Source: Neoroseomonas oryzicola (GTDB taxonomy: Bacteria > Pseudomonadota > Alphaproteobacteria > Acetobacterales > Acetobacteraceae). From it: a stretch of DNA of 64,000 nt. The position numbers and the translations under genes were made by a program. The first letter of the stretch is position 1, and every line of letters begins with the position of its first letter. The notes under the pieces were generated by a model. That model was given only the letters and a program-made list of their open reading frames with translations. It made no database searches and was not told the origin of the DNA. This document shows, one piece after another, positions 8,894 to 18,130 of this stretch. The DNA is taken from positions 152,283-216,282 of the forward strand of contig NZ_JAAVUP010000003.1 in NCBI RefSeq assembly GCF_012163135.1. Direction: 5' to 3'.

Positions 8894-8934
8894 AGAAAAG
8901 GGAGGGGGTTCGGGGGAGGTTCACCCTCCCCCGA
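8894..8934. repeat. Hairpin repeat, copy 1 (10-bp stem)
   Basis: After a GGGAGGGGG stretch lies a perfect stem (8910-8919 with 8925-8934, loop TTCAC). Most of the segment recurs with small changes at 35330-35372, directly after the mnmE stop. Here it sits just beyond the stop codon of the DEAD-box helicase, which is read from the minus strand, so it probably serves as a transcription terminator. On the minus strand no T-run follows. Confidence 0.6.
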
Positions 8935-8941
8935 CCTTGCA

Positions 8942-10606
8942 TCACCGTCGCGGCCGCCGCGCCGGCCCCTTCACCGGCTGCATCGGGATGATGCGGATAT
9001 GCGCGTCCTCCCCTTCCCCCCGCCGCGCCGCGGCGGCGAAGCGCTGGGCGGCGTAGGGCGCGACCTCGAACTGCGTCTCCCGCGCGAGGACGCGGATGCG
9101 CCCGATCTCCTGCCGCGTGACGTGCCCGCGCCGGCACAGGAAGGGCAGCAGCCACTTCGGATCGGCGCGGCCGTCGCGGCCGACATCCATGCGGAACCAG
9201 ACGCCGCCTTCGTCGGCGCCGCCCGGCGCGGCCGCGGACGGTGCCTCGCGCGGCGCGCGGGGAGGCGCACGATCGGCGATCTCCGCGATCTCCTCCGGCG
9301 CGGGCAGCGGCGCGCGCAGCACGCGCACCAGCGCGGCCGCGAGGCCCTCCACCCCGCGCCCGGCGATCGCCGGGTCGGCCAGCAGGCGGCGGGCGACCGC
9401 GACATCGTCGTCCGCCGGTTCCTCGGCGGCCAGGGCGAGCGCCTGTTCCACCAGCCGTTCGGCATCGCGTGCGCGCACCGCCTCGGCCGATGGCGCCGGT
9501 CCCCAGGTCGCCTTGATCTTGGCGGCGGCGACGAGCCGCTCGCCCACCCGCCGGCGCGTATGCGGCACCAGCAGCACCGAGATGCCCTTGCGCCCCGCCC
9601 GGCCCGTGCGGCCGCTGCGATGGAGCAGCGTCTCCGGGTCGCGCGGCATCTCGGCATGGATCACGAGGCCGAGGTCCGGCAGGTCGATGCCGCGCGCCGC
9701 GACGTCGGTCGCGACGCACACGCGCGCCCGCCCGTCGCGCAGGTTCTGCAGCGCGCGGTTCCGCTCGGCCTGGGAGAGTTCGCCCGACAGCGCGACGGTC
9801 GAGAAACCGCGTTCCGACAGGTTGCCCTGCAGCCGCGCCACCGCCGCGCGCGTGGCGCAGAACACCATCGCGATGCGCGGATCCTCGAGCCGCAGCAGGT
9901 TCACCACCGCGCGTTCGAGTTCATGCGGCGCGACCAGCAGGGCGCGATGCTCGATATCGCCATGCGAGACATCGGCCGATGTGGCCTCGATGCGCAGCGC
10001 GTCGCGCTGGTAGCCCTTGGCCAGCGCGGCGATGCCCCGCGGCACGGTGGCCGAGAACATCAGCGTCCGGCGGCCTTCCGGCACTTCCTCGAGGATCGCC
10101 TCGAGCTCCTCCTGGAAGCCGAGGTCGAGCATCTCGTCCGCCTCGTCCAGCACCACCGCGCGCAGCGCCGACGGGTCGAGGTTGCCGCGTTCCAGGTGGT
10201 CGCGCAGCCGCCCCGGCGTGCCGACGACGATATGCGCCCCGTGGGAGAGCATCCGCCGCTCCGCCACCGGGTCCATGCCGCCGACGCAGGAGACGATGCG
10301 CCCGCCCGCCGGCGCATACAGCCAGGCGAGTTCCGCCTTCACCTGCAGCGCGAGTTCGCGCGTCGGGGCGACGATCAGCGCGAGCGGCGCGGCGGCCGGC
10401 GGCAGGCGCGGCGCATCGCCCATCAGTTCCGGTGCGAGGGCCAGGCCATAGGCCACGGTCTTGCCCGACCCGGTCTGGGCGGAGACGAGAAGGTCGCGCC
10501 CGGCGGTCTCCGGCTGGAGGACAGCGGACTGGACAGGGGTCGGCTCGGCATAGCCGCGCCCGGTGAGCGCGGCCTGCAGCGGCGCGGGAAGGTCTTGGAA
10601 GGACAT
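8942..10606 (-). CDS. DEAD-box ATP-dependent RNA helicase
   Basis: 554-residue RNA helicase. All the main motifs are present in order: Q motif (EPTPVQ), motif I AQTGSGKT near residue 43, PTRELALQ, VVLDEADEMLD (motif II), FSATVPRG (motif III), then in domain 2 ATDVAARGIDLP and HRSGRTGRAGRKG (motif VI). After residue 450 there is a linker rich in Ala/Pro/Arg and a small C-terminal domain (QEIGRIRVLARETQFEVAP) resembling the DbpA RNA-binding domain, ending in a basic tail. DbpA/DeaD-type proteins act in ribosome assembly or RNA decay in the cytoplasm. GGGAGG precedes the ATG. It stands alone between FDH and GST genes. Confidence 0.95.
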   Translation of the reverse strand: MSFQDLPAPLQAALTGRGYAEPTPVQSAVLQPETAGRDLLVSAQTGSGKTVAYGLALAPELMGDAPRLPPAAAPLALIVAPTRELALQVKAELAWLYAPAGGRIVSCVGGMDPVAERRMLSHGAHIVVGTPGRLRDHLERGNLDPSALRAVVLDEADEMLDLGFQEELEAILEEVPEGRRTLMFSATVPRGIAALAKGYQRDALRIEATSADVSHGDIEHRALLVAPHELERAVVNLLRLEDPRIAMVFCATRAAVARLQGNLSERGFSTVALSGELSQAERNRALQNLRDGRARVCVATDVAARGIDLPDLGLVIHAEMPRDPETLLHRSGRTGRAGRKGISVLLVPHTRRRVGERLVAAAKIKATWGPAPSAEAVRARDAERLVEQALALAAEEPADDDVAVARRLLADPAIAGRGVEGLAAALVRVLRAPLPAPEEIAEIADRAPPRAPREAPSAAAPGGADEGGVWFRMDVGRDGRADPKWLLPFLCRRGHVTRQEIGRIRVLARETQFEVAPYAAQRFAAAARRGEGEDAHIRIIPMQPVKGPARRPRR

Positions 10607-10642
10607 GGTGTGGGCCTCCCTTGATCCTCGCGCCCGGCCCGG

Positions 10643-13390
10643 TCAAGCGCGCGTTCGGGCGGCTTCCACGCGCGCGGCGCAGAGCTTGAAGCCCGGGATG
10701 TGCCCGATCGGGTCCAGCCGCGGGTCCGTCAGCAGGTTCGCCGCCGCCTCGCGGAAGGCGAAGGGCAGGAAGATCATGCCGTCCGGCAGCGCCGGATCGG
10801 CGCGGGAGGCGCATTCCACCATCCCCCGCCGGGTCGTCACCCGCACCCGGTCCCCCGGCGCGATGCCCAGTCGCCGCAGTTCGGCAGGGGCGAGGGAGAC
10901 GGTCGCCGCCGGCTCCAGCGCATCCAGCACGCCTGCCCGGCGGGTCATGGCGCCGGTGTGCCAATGCTCCAGCGCGCGGCCGGTGGTGAGCATGAAGGGG
11001 TAGTCCGCATCCGGCGCCTCGGCGGGGTCCGAGACGCCGGCCGGCACCAGCCGCGCCCGGCCGTCGGGGGTGGGGAAATGGTCGTCGAAGACGATCTCGT
11101 GCCCCGGCGCGTCCGGCGCGGGGGTCGGGTAGGTGACGGCGTTCTCCCGCGCCAGCCGCTCCCAGGTGATGTTCGCGAGGCTCGGCATGGCCTGCGCCAT
11201 CTCGGCGAAGACCTCGCGCGGATGGGCGTAGGTCCAGGGCAGGCCGAGCCGCCGCGCCAGGTCCACGATGATGGCGAGGTCCTGCCGCGCACCGCCCGGC
11301 AGCGGCACGGCGGCACGGCCCATCTGCACCGTGCGGTTGCTGTTGGTGACGGTGCCGTCCTTCTCCGGCCAGGCCGAGGCCGGCAGCACCACGTCGGCCA
11401 GCGCCGCCGTCTCGGTCAGGAAGAGGTCCTGCACCACCAGGTGGTCGAGCCGCGCCAGCGCCGCGCGGGCATGGGCGAGGTCCGGGTCCGACATCGCGGG
11501 GTTCTCGCCCATGATGAACATGCCCCGGATCTCCCCGCGGCCCGCGGCCTCGAGGATCTCGACCACCGTCAGCCCGGGGCGCGGATCGAGGGCCGCACCC
11601 CACAGCGCCTCCATCGCGGCGCGCGCGGCGGGGTCGTCGGTGTGGTGGTAGTCGGGCAGCATCATCGGGATCAGCCCGGCATCCGACGCACCCTGCACGT
11701 TGTTCTGCCCGCGCAGGGGATGCAGCCCCGCGCCCGGCTTGCCGACATGCCCGCACACCAGCGCGAGGGCGATCAGCGCCCGCGCATTGTCCGTCCCGTG
11801 CACGGATTGGGAGATGCCCATGCCCCACAGCGTCAGCGCGGCGGGCGAGGCCGCGTAGCGCCGCGCGACGCGGCGGATCTGGTCGGCCGGCACGCCGCAG
11901 CGCGCTTCCATCGCCTCCGGCGCATAGGCCGCGACATGGGCGCGCAGCCGCTCGATGCCGTCCACGCGCCCGGCGACGAACGCCGCGTCGTGCAGGTTCT
12001 CGGCCAGGATGACGTGCAGCATGGCGTTGAGCAGCGCGACGTCCTGCCCGGGCGCGAAGCGCAGCACCTCGGTCGCGAAGCGATCGAGCGCACTGCCGCG
12101 CGGATCGGCGGTGACGAGCATCGCCCCGCGCGCCACAGCCTCCTTCAGGAAGGTCGCGGCGACGGGGTGGTTCTCGGTCGGCCGCGCGCCGATCAGGAAG
12201 ATCAGGTCGGCATCCTTCACCGCGGTGAAGGGCGCCGTCACCGCCCCGCTGCCGATGCCTTCCAGCAGCGCGGCGACCGAGGAGGCGTGGCAGAGCCGCG
12301 TGCAGTGATCGACGTTGTTCGTCCCGAACCCCGTGCGCACGAGCTTCTGGAACAGATACGCCTCCTCGTTCGAGCCCTTCGCACTGCCGAAGCCGGCCAG
12401 GGCGCCGGGCCCGGCGCCATCGCGGATGCGCAGCAGGCCGGAGGCGGCGCGGTCCATCGCTTCCTCCCACGTCGCCTCGCGGAACTTCGCCCGCGCCCGC
12501 GCCGGGTCGAGGCAATCCGCCGGATCCTTGGCCGCGCCCTCGATGCGGATCAGCGGGGTCGTCAGACGGTCGGGATGCGCGAGGTAGTCGAAGCCGAAGC
12601 GGCCCTTCACGCAAAGCCGCCCCTGGTTGGCCGGGCCGTCGCGGCCGACCACTTCCTCGATGCGGCCGTCCCGGACGCGGAAGCCGACCTGGCAGCCGAC
12701 GCCGCAATAGGGGCAGACGCTCGCGACCTCCCGCACCGGCGCCGCCGCGCGATGGCCGTGGTCGTCGAGCACCGATTTCGGCAGCAGCGCCCCGGTCGGG
12801 CAGGCCTGCACGCATTCCCCGCAGCCGACGCAGGACGACGCGCCCATCGGATCGAGCAGGTCGAAGGCGACCGTCACGCCGGCGCCGCGATGCGCGAGGC
12901 CGATGACGTCGTTGTGCTGCACCTCGCGGCAGGCGCGCTCGCACAATCCGCAGGCGATACAGGCGTCGAGTGCGACCGCCATCGCCGGATGCGACACGTC
13001 CGGCGCCGGCCGCGCATCGGGCGCGAAGCGCGATCGCGTCACGCCGAGCGTCGCCGCCCAGCGCGCGAAGGTGCCGTGCGCGTCGCGCCCTTCCGGCCCG
13101 GGCATGTCGGTCATCAGCAGTTCGAAGACCATCCGCCGCGCGTGATCGGCGCGCGGCGTCGCGGTCTTCACCACCATGCCCTCGCGCGGCGTGCGGATGC
13201 AGGACGCCGCGAGGGTCCGCTCGCCGTCGATCTCCACCAGGCAGGCGCGGCAGTTCCCGTCCGGCCGGTAGCCCGGCGCGGGGCGATGGCAGAGATGCGG
13301 GATGGCCACGCCCTCGCGCTGCGCCACGGTCCAGATCGTCTCGCCCGGCGCCGCCGCGACCTCGCGCCCATCCAGCAGGAAGCGCGTCAT
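10643..13390 (-). CDS. fdsA: Formate dehydrogenase alpha subunit (Mo/W, NAD-dependent type)
   Basis: Catalytic subunit (915 residues) of a cytoplasmic NAD-dependent formate dehydrogenase, oxidising formate to CO2. Domains in order: a [2Fe-2S] ferredoxin domain with cysteines in CHRPAPGYRPDGNCRAC and ASC; the His-Cys Fe-S segment near residue 100; two [4Fe-4S] motifs CIACGLCERAC and CVGCGECVQAC; a further [4Fe-4S] motif CPYCGVGC; then the molybdopterin domains. The motif DHCTRLCHASS near residue 370 holds the cysteine expected to bind the metal. The start ATG overlaps the stop of the fused gamma-beta gene (ATGA), which excludes the longer reading frame. No fdhD/fdsC or fdsD follows; the next gene is a helicase. 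Confidence 0.95.
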   Translation of the reverse strand: MTRFLLDGREVAAAPGETIWTVAQREGVAIPHLCHRPAPGYRPDGNCRACLVEIDGERTLAASCIRTPREGMVVKTATPRADHARRMVFELLMTDMPGPEGRDAHGTFARWAATLGVTRSRFAPDARPAPDVSHPAMAVALDACIACGLCERACREVQHNDVIGLAHRGAGVTVAFDLLDPMGASSCVGCGECVQACPTGALLPKSVLDDHGHRAAAPVREVASVCPYCGVGCQVGFRVRDGRIEEVVGRDGPANQGRLCVKGRFGFDYLAHPDRLTTPLIRIEGAAKDPADCLDPARARAKFREATWEEAMDRAASGLLRIRDGAGPGALAGFGSAKGSNEEAYLFQKLVRTGFGTNNVDHCTRLCHASSVAALLEGIGSGAVTAPFTAVKDADLIFLIGARPTENHPVAATFLKEAVARGAMLVTADPRGSALDRFATEVLRFAPGQDVALLNAMLHVILAENLHDAAFVAGRVDGIERLRAHVAAYAPEAMEARCGVPADQIRRVARRYAASPAALTLWGMGISQSVHGTDNARALIALALVCGHVGKPGAGLHPLRGQNNVQGASDAGLIPMMLPDYHHTDDPAARAAMEALWGAALDPRPGLTVVEILEAAGRGEIRGMFIMGENPAMSDPDLAHARAALARLDHLVVQDLFLTETAALADVVLPASAWPEKDGTVTNSNRTVQMGRAAVPLPGGARQDLAIIVDLARRLGLPWTYAHPREVFAEMAQAMPSLANITWERLARENAVTYPTPAPDAPGHEIVFDDHFPTPDGRARLVPAGVSDPAEAPDADYPFMLTTGRALEHWHTGAMTRRAGVLDALEPAATVSLAPAELRRLGIAPGDRVRVTTRRGMVECASRADPALPDGMIFLPFAFREAAANLLTDPRLDPIGHIPGFKLCAARVEAARTRA

Positions 13391-14952
13391 GGCACGGCCT
13401 CCTTCGGGAAATGCCGCAGCAGCGCGCGCACCGGGTTCATCGCCGCCTGGCCGAGGCCGCAGATCGACCCGTCCGCCATGGCCTGGGCGAGGTCCTCCAG
13501 CAGCGCGCGGTCCCAGCGAGGCGCCTCCAGCAAATGCACCGCCTTCTGCGTGCCGACCCGGCAGGGGGTGCATTGCCCGCAGGATTCATCGCGGAAGAAG
13601 CGCAGCAGGTTGCGCGCCGCCTCGGCCAGGTCGTCCCGGTCCGACAGCACGACGACGGCGCCGGATCCGACGAAGCAGCCCAGCGGTTCCAGCACGCCGA
13701 AGGCGAGCGGCAAATCCGCCATCGCCGCCGGCAGGATGCCGCCCGAGGCGCCGCCGGGCAGGTAGGCGGCGAAGCCGTGCCCCTCCTCCATCCCGCCGCC
13801 GTGGGTCTCGATGAGGTCGCGCGCGGTGATGCCGATCGGCGCGCGATAGACGCCAGGGCGCTTCACGCGGCCGGACAGGCTGAACAGCCTTTCGCCCTTG
13901 TGCCCGTTGCGGCCCGAAGCGGCGAAGCGCGCCGGCGCGTCCGGCGTCGCGAGCAGTTCCGGCAGCCACCATAGCGTCTCGACATTGTGGATCAGCGTCG
14001 GGTGGCCAAACAGGCCGCGCTCACCGGGGAAGGGCGGCTTGTGGCGCGGATAGCCGCGCTTGCCCTCGAGGCTTTCGAGCAGCGCCGTCTCGTCGCCGCA
14101 GACATAGGCGCCTGCGCCGCGCCGCAGATGCACCGGGCGTCGGGCGGGCAGGGCGGGGGCCATCTCCGCGAGGATGCGCCGCGCCTCGGGATACTCGTCG
14201 CGGACATACAGCCAGATCGCCTCGGCCTCGATCGCTTCGGCGGCAACCAGTGCGCCTTCCAGCACGCGATGCGGTTCGCGTTCCAGGCACCAGCGATCCT
14301 TGAAGGTGCCGGGCTCGCCCTCATCGGCATTCACCACCAGGTGGCGCGGGCCAGGCTGCGCCAGCACGGCGCGCCACTTGCGCGCGACCGGGAAGCCCGC
14401 GCCGCCCATGCCGCGCAAGCCCGCTACGTCCAGGGCGTCGAGGATCGCGTCGCGCGTCAGCCGCCCCGCGCGCAGCGCATCGAGCACCGGCATCGGCCGC
14501 GGCGCGGGCGTGGCGACGTCGCGCGGCCGGGCGGAGCAGGCCGGCGCCTCGTCGCAGGCACCCATGCAGGGGGCCTCGACGATGCGCGCACCGTGCGGCA
14601 ATGCCGGCCGCGGCCGCATCGCGCAGGGAAGTCCGCTGCAGACATTGATCACGGGCGGCGGCGGCGCCCCACCATCGGCCAGCATCTCGAAATGCGCGTA
14701 GAAGGTCGCGACCTCGAACACCTCGACGGGTGCGAGGCGCAACGCCTCCGCCAGTGCGACGAGATGCGCGGGATACAGCGCGCCGTGGCGTCCCTGCAAG
14801 GCATGAAGGTGTTCGACGAGCATGTCGCGCCGCAGCGGCATCGCGCCCAGCGCCGCGCGCACCGCGGCGCGGGCTTCATCATCCGCGCTGCGCCCGCGCG
14901 GAAAGGCGCGCGGTGTCCGCTGCCTTGCGCCCGACGGCTGTCCCGTTGCCAT
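13387..14952 (-). CDS. Formate dehydrogenase fused gamma-beta subunit (NuoE-NuoF type)
   Basis: About 521 residues combining two subunits normally separate in fds operons. Residues about 15-150 are a NuoE/FdsG-like thioredoxin-fold [2Fe-2S] domain with cysteines in CSGLPC and CMGAC. Residues about 165-520 are a NuoF/FdsB-like module with the NADH site GMGGAGFPVARKW, the FMN-binding stretch around VVNADEGEPGTFKDR and a C-terminal [4Fe-4S] motif CGQCTPC. This diaphorase passes electrons from FdsA to NAD. The gene is translationally coupled to fdsA. The start is uncertain: an ATG 60 bases upstream is also in frame. The fusion may be a lineage feature rather than an assembly artefact, since the linker is open and in frame. 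Confidence 0.9.
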   Translation of the reverse strand: MATGQPSGARQRTPRAFPRGRSADDEARAAVRAALGAMPLRRDMLVEHLHALQGRHGALYPAHLVALAEALRLAPVEVFEVATFYAHFEMLADGGAPPPPVINVCSGLPCAMRPRPALPHGARIVEAPCMGACDEAPACSARPRDVATPAPRPMPVLDALRAGRLTRDAILDALDVAGLRGMGGAGFPVARKWRAVLAQPGPRHLVVNADEGEPGTFKDRWCLEREPHRVLEGALVAAEAIEAEAIWLYVRDEYPEARRILAEMAPALPARRPVHLRRGAGAYVCGDETALLESLEGKRGYPRHKPPFPGERGLFGHPTLIHNVETLWWLPELLATPDAPARFAASGRNGHKGERLFSLSGRVKRPGVYRAPIGITARDLIETHGGGMEEGHGFAAYLPGGASGGILPAAMADLPLAFGVLEPLGCFVGSGAVVVLSDRDDLAEAARNLLRFFRDESCGQCTPCRVGTQKAVHLLEAPRWDRALLEDLAQAMADGSICGLGQAAMNPVRALLRHFPKEAVP

Positions 14953-15062
14953 GCCGTGGCGATCTCCGTTTCCCCGATCGCCATTAGACCGCGAATGCGA
15001 CGCGAGGGCCACTGGCCGCGCGCAGGGTGCGACGATAGGCTCGCCCCGGGGAGAAGGACGCC

Positions 15063-16103
15063 ATGGTGAACACGCTGCTGCCGACCTCGCTGGTCGGCTC
15101 CTATCCGCAACCGGACTGGCTGATCGACCGGTCGCGCCTCGACAGCCGGCTGCCGCCGCGGGTGCGTGCGACGGAATTGTGGCGCATCGCGCCCGAGCGG
15201 CTGGAGGCGGCGCAGGACGATGCGACGCTGCTCGCCATCCGCGCGCAGGAACGCGCGGGGCTCGACATCATCACCGATGGCGAGATGCGCCGCGAATCCT
15301 ATTCCAACCGCTTCGCCACCGCGCTCGAGGGCGTGGATCTCGACAATCCCGGCAGCGCGATGGACCGCACCGGCAAGCCGAACCCGGTGCCGCGCGTGAC
15401 CGGCCGCATCCGGCGTCGTCATGCGGTGGAGGCGCGCGACGTCGCCTTCCTGCGCGCCAATACCGACCGGATGATCAAGATCACCGTGCCCGGCCCCTTC
15501 ACCATGGCCCAGCAGGCGCAGAACGACTTCTACAAGGACGAGGCCGAGATGGCGCTCGACTACGCGGCGGCGGTGAACGAGGAGATCCGGGACCTGTTTG
15601 CCGCCGGCGCCGACTTCGTCCAGGTCGACGAGCCCTACATGCAGGCGCGCCCCGAGAAGGCGCGCGAGTATGGGCTCGAGGCGGTGAACCGCGCGCTGGA
15701 GGGCATCACCGGCACGACGGCGCTGCACATCTGCTTCGGCTATGCCGCCCACCAGCACAACCGGCCGAACGGCTATTCCTTCCTGCCCGAGCTCTGCCGC
15801 TGCAAGGTGCGCCAGATCTCGATCGAGACGGCGCAGGCGAACCTCGACACCTCCGTGCTGAAGGACCTGCCGGACCAGACCATCATCCTCGGCGTCATCG
15901 ACCTCAACGACCAGCGTGTTGAATCGCCCGAGACGGTCGCCGCGCGCATCCGCCGCGCGCTGCCGCATGTGAACCCGGAACGCGTCATCGTCGCCCCCGA
16001 TTGCGGCATGAAGTACCTCTCGCGGGAGGTCGCGGACGGCAAGATGCGCGCGATGGTCGAAGGGGCCGCGATCGTGCGGCGCGAGCTGACGGGGGCGGCG
16101 TGA
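15063..16103 (+). CDS. MetE-like cobalamin-independent methionine synthase family protein
   Basis: 346 residues, matching only the C-terminal catalytic barrel of MetE. Visible family elements: the GSYP start near residue 12, DIITDGEMRRESYSNRF near residue 70, PGPFTM near residue 145, the HICFGY motif near residue 223 (His and Cys typical of the zinc site) and the C-terminal PDCGMKYLSREVADGKM. It lacks the N-terminal half needed for folate binding in true MetE, so it is probably a short paralogue that may use another methyl donor. GGGGAGAAGG precedes the ATG. Its stop overlaps the ATG of the amidohydrolase, suggesting a joint catabolic role. Confidence 0.85.
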   Translation: MVNTLLPTSLVGSYPQPDWLIDRSRLDSRLPPRVRATELWRIAPERLEAAQDDATLLAIRAQERAGLDIITDGEMRRESYSNRFATALEGVDLDNPGSAMDRTGKPNPVPRVTGRIRRRHAVEARDVAFLRANTDRMIKITVPGPFTMAQQAQNDFYKDEAEMALDYAAAVNEEIRDLFAAGADFVQVDEPYMQARPEKAREYGLEAVNRALEGITGTTALHICFGYAAHQHNRPNGYSFLPELCRCKVRQISIETAQANLDTSVLKDLPDQTIILGVIDLNDQRVESPETVAARIRRALPHVNPERVIVAPDCGMKYLSREVADGKMRAMVEGAAIVRRELTGAA

Positions 16104-16960
16104 TGACGCCCTGCCTGCCGCCGCTGGACGTGACGCCGGCGCCGTCCTGGCGCGCGCCGCCGCTGTCCTGCGACTGCCATTTCCACATCTTCGGCCCCTA
16201 TGACCGCTTCCCGCTCGACCCCGGGCGGCACTACGACCCCGCGGCGGCGCTGATCCCGGCCTATCTGCGCGTGGCGGAGGCGCTCGGCATCGGGCGCATG
16301 GTGGTGGTGCAGCCATCCGTCTATGGCACCGACAATGCCTGCACGCTGGATGCCGCGGCGCGCTTCGGCCTCGACCGCGCGCGCGTCGTCGCGGTGGTGG
16401 ACGACAGCGTGGACGACGCCGCGCTGCGGGAGATGCACGCCAAGGGGACGCGCGGGGTGCGCTTCAACACCGTCTCGGGCAACGGGGCGCCGATCGAGCA
16501 ACTCGACGGGCTGGCCCGCCGCGTTGCGCCGCTGGGCTGGCACATCCAGATCTACGCGACGGGGGAATCGCTGGCCGAACTCGGCCCGCGCCTCGCCGCC
16601 CTGCCGGTCGAGGTGGTGATCGACCACATGGGCGGCGTTCGCACGGCGGATGGCCTGAACGGCGCAGGATTCCAGGCGCTGCTGCGGCTGATGGACAGCG
16701 GGCGCGCCTGGGTGAAGCTGTGTGGCTACCGCATCTCCTCCTCCGGCCCGCCTTTCCACGATGTCGCGCCGTTCGCGCGTGCGCTGCTGGATGCGGCGCC
16801 GGACCGGTGCCTGTGGGGCACCGACTGGCCGCATCCCTCGCTCACGGACTGGATGCCGGAGGACGGAATGCTGCTCGACCGGTTTGGCGAATGGGCGCCG
16901 GGGGCGAAGGAGCGGCAGCGGGTGCTGGTGGACAATCCCGCCGCGCTCTACGGCTTCTAG
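16103..16960 (+). CDS. Amidohydrolase family 2 protein, LigI-like
   Basis: 285 residues, a TIM-barrel metal-dependent hydrolase. The HxH motif is in CDCHFHIFGPYDRFP near residue 27, followed by GVRFN near residue 120, DHMGG near residue 175 and the terminal WGTDWPHP motif with the catalytic Asp near residue 238. This pattern resembles 2-pyrone-4,6-dicarboxylate lactonase and related lactone hydrolases. The start overlaps the stop of the MetE-like gene (TGATG). A role in lactone or dicarboxylate degradation is likely, but the exact substrate cannot be read. Confidence 0.88.
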   Translation: MTPCLPPLDVTPAPSWRAPPLSCDCHFHIFGPYDRFPLDPGRHYDPAAALIPAYLRVAEALGIGRMVVVQPSVYGTDNACTLDAAARFGLDRARVVAVVDDSVDDAALREMHAKGTRGVRFNTVSGNGAPIEQLDGLARRVAPLGWHIQIYATGESLAELGPRLAALPVEVVIDHMGGVRTADGLNGAGFQALLRLMDSGRAWVKLCGYRISSSGPPFHDVAPFARALLDAAPDRCLWGTDWPHPSLTDWMPEDGMLLDRFGEWAPGAKERQRVLVDNPAALYGF

Positions 16961-18012
16961 CGCGGCGGCAGGATCCGAGCCGCGCGGTAGCCTTCCACCT
17001 GGGCGGCGAACATCGCCCAGGAATCGACGAAGCCGGTGAAGCCCGCCGCGCGCGCCGCCGTCATGGACGCAATCACGTCGTAGTCCATGTTGAGGAAGAA
17101 GTCCGCGAATTCCCAGGACGCGACCTGCGCGATGGGCAGCGCCAGGCAATGGCGCGCCCGGATCGCTTCCCACACCGGCCCCTTGTCCGCCATCCAATGC
17201 GCCATGCGCATCGGCCGCGGCCGGCCGCAGGGCAGGCCGAACAGATCCGCGAGGTAGGGCCACAGGTCGCACCAGCGGAAGGCGTCGCCGTTCGTGACGT
17301 TGAAGGCGCGATTGGCGCAGCGCGGCTCCCGCAGCATCCACAGGATGCCGTCCGCCAGCAGCGTGGCATCCGTCACCTCGTGCAGCTTCTCCCACACGCC
17401 CGCCTTGCCCGGGAAGTCGAAGGGCACGCCCAGTTCCCGGCAGATCGCCGCATAGGCGCCGAGCGTCGAGACCATGTTCCGCGCGCGGCCGGGCGCGACG
17501 TCGAGCACGAAGTTCGGCCGGCTCGCGGACCACGACCACGCCTTGCCCTTCTGCCGCGCCGCGACCAGGTCCTGCTGGTCGTAGTAGAAGTTCGGCGGCA
17601 TGTGGCGCGGATCGTCCTCCCGCGCCGGGGTGCGGAAGGGCCCGATATGCAGCCCGTACCACTTGCCGCCATGGATCATGTGGATATGCGCGAAGCGCGG
17701 CAGCGCTGCCTCCGCCGCGTCGAGCAGGTTGCGCAGCATCGCGACGTTCGCCGGCACGTCCTCCACGCCGCTTTCCCCATGCGGGGCGCGCGAGGCATAG
17801 ACGATGTGCGTGACATCAGGCCGCGTCGCCAGGGCCGCGGCCAGGCCGGGCGTGTCGTTGAGGTCCGCGGTGATCCAATCCGCCGCACCCTCGGGCCGGT
17901 TGCGCGACAGGCCGACCACGGCAAGGTCCGGCGTCGCCAAGGCGCGTTCCAGCACGCGCGTCGCGGCGGCGCCGCTGGCGCCGGCGATGAGGACGGTGCT
18001 GATTGCGGTCAT
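16957..18012 (-). CDS. NAD(P)-dependent epimerase/reductase of the extended SDR (PRISE-like) type
   Basis: 351 residues. Begins VLIAGASGAAATRVLERAL, a variant Rossmann glycine motif, followed by VVGLSRN. The region HGGKWYGLHIGPF near residue 125 resembles the K..Y/KHY motif of progesterone 5-beta-reductase/iridoid-synthase-like (PRISE) enzymes, and FYYDQQD and WSWSASRP follow as in that family. It probably reduces an activated C=C or C=O bond of a small molecule. GGAGGAACACC precedes the ATG. The gene is convergent with the amidohydrolase (4-base overlap) and divergent from the MmgE/PrpD gene. Confidence 0.85.
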   Translation of the reverse strand: MTAISTVLIAGASGAAATRVLERALATPDLAVVGLSRNRPEGAADWITADLNDTPGLAAALATRPDVTHIVYASRAPHGESGVEDVPANVAMLRNLLDAAEAALPRFAHIHMIHGGKWYGLHIGPFRTPAREDDPRHMPPNFYYDQQDLVAARQKGKAWSWSASRPNFVLDVAPGRARNMVSTLGAYAAICRELGVPFDFPGKAGVWEKLHEVTDATLLADGILWMLREPRCANRAFNVTNGDAFRWCDLWPYLADLFGLPCGRPRPMRMAHWMADKGPVWEAIRARHCLALPIAQVASWEFADFFLNMDYDVIASMTAARAAGFTGFVDSWAMFAAQVEGYRAARILPPR

Positions 18013-18130
18013 GGTGTTCCTCCGTTCGGCGGATGCTCGCCGCGCGCGTGCGGGCTCGTCAACCGAGGCGGGGTTGCACGCCGCGCGGGGCCGGATCACG
18101 CTCCGCGCCAACGACACCGGAGGAATGCCC

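Noticed and set aside
12043-13390. A possible longer N-terminus of the FDH alpha subunit (extra ~60 residues upstream of its ATG)
   Set aside because: The extra stretch is inside the coding sequence of the fused subunit, is low-complexity, and the ATGA overlap gives the normal start with the ferredoxin domain at the right place.
9921-13765. Very long open frames on both strands across the FDH and helicase genes (up to about 1020 codons)
   Set aside because: They are out of frame with the clear FDH, helicase and fused-subunit proteins, are made of Arg/Ala/Gly/Pro-rich sequence with no domain, and arise because stop codons are rare in this GC-rich DNA.
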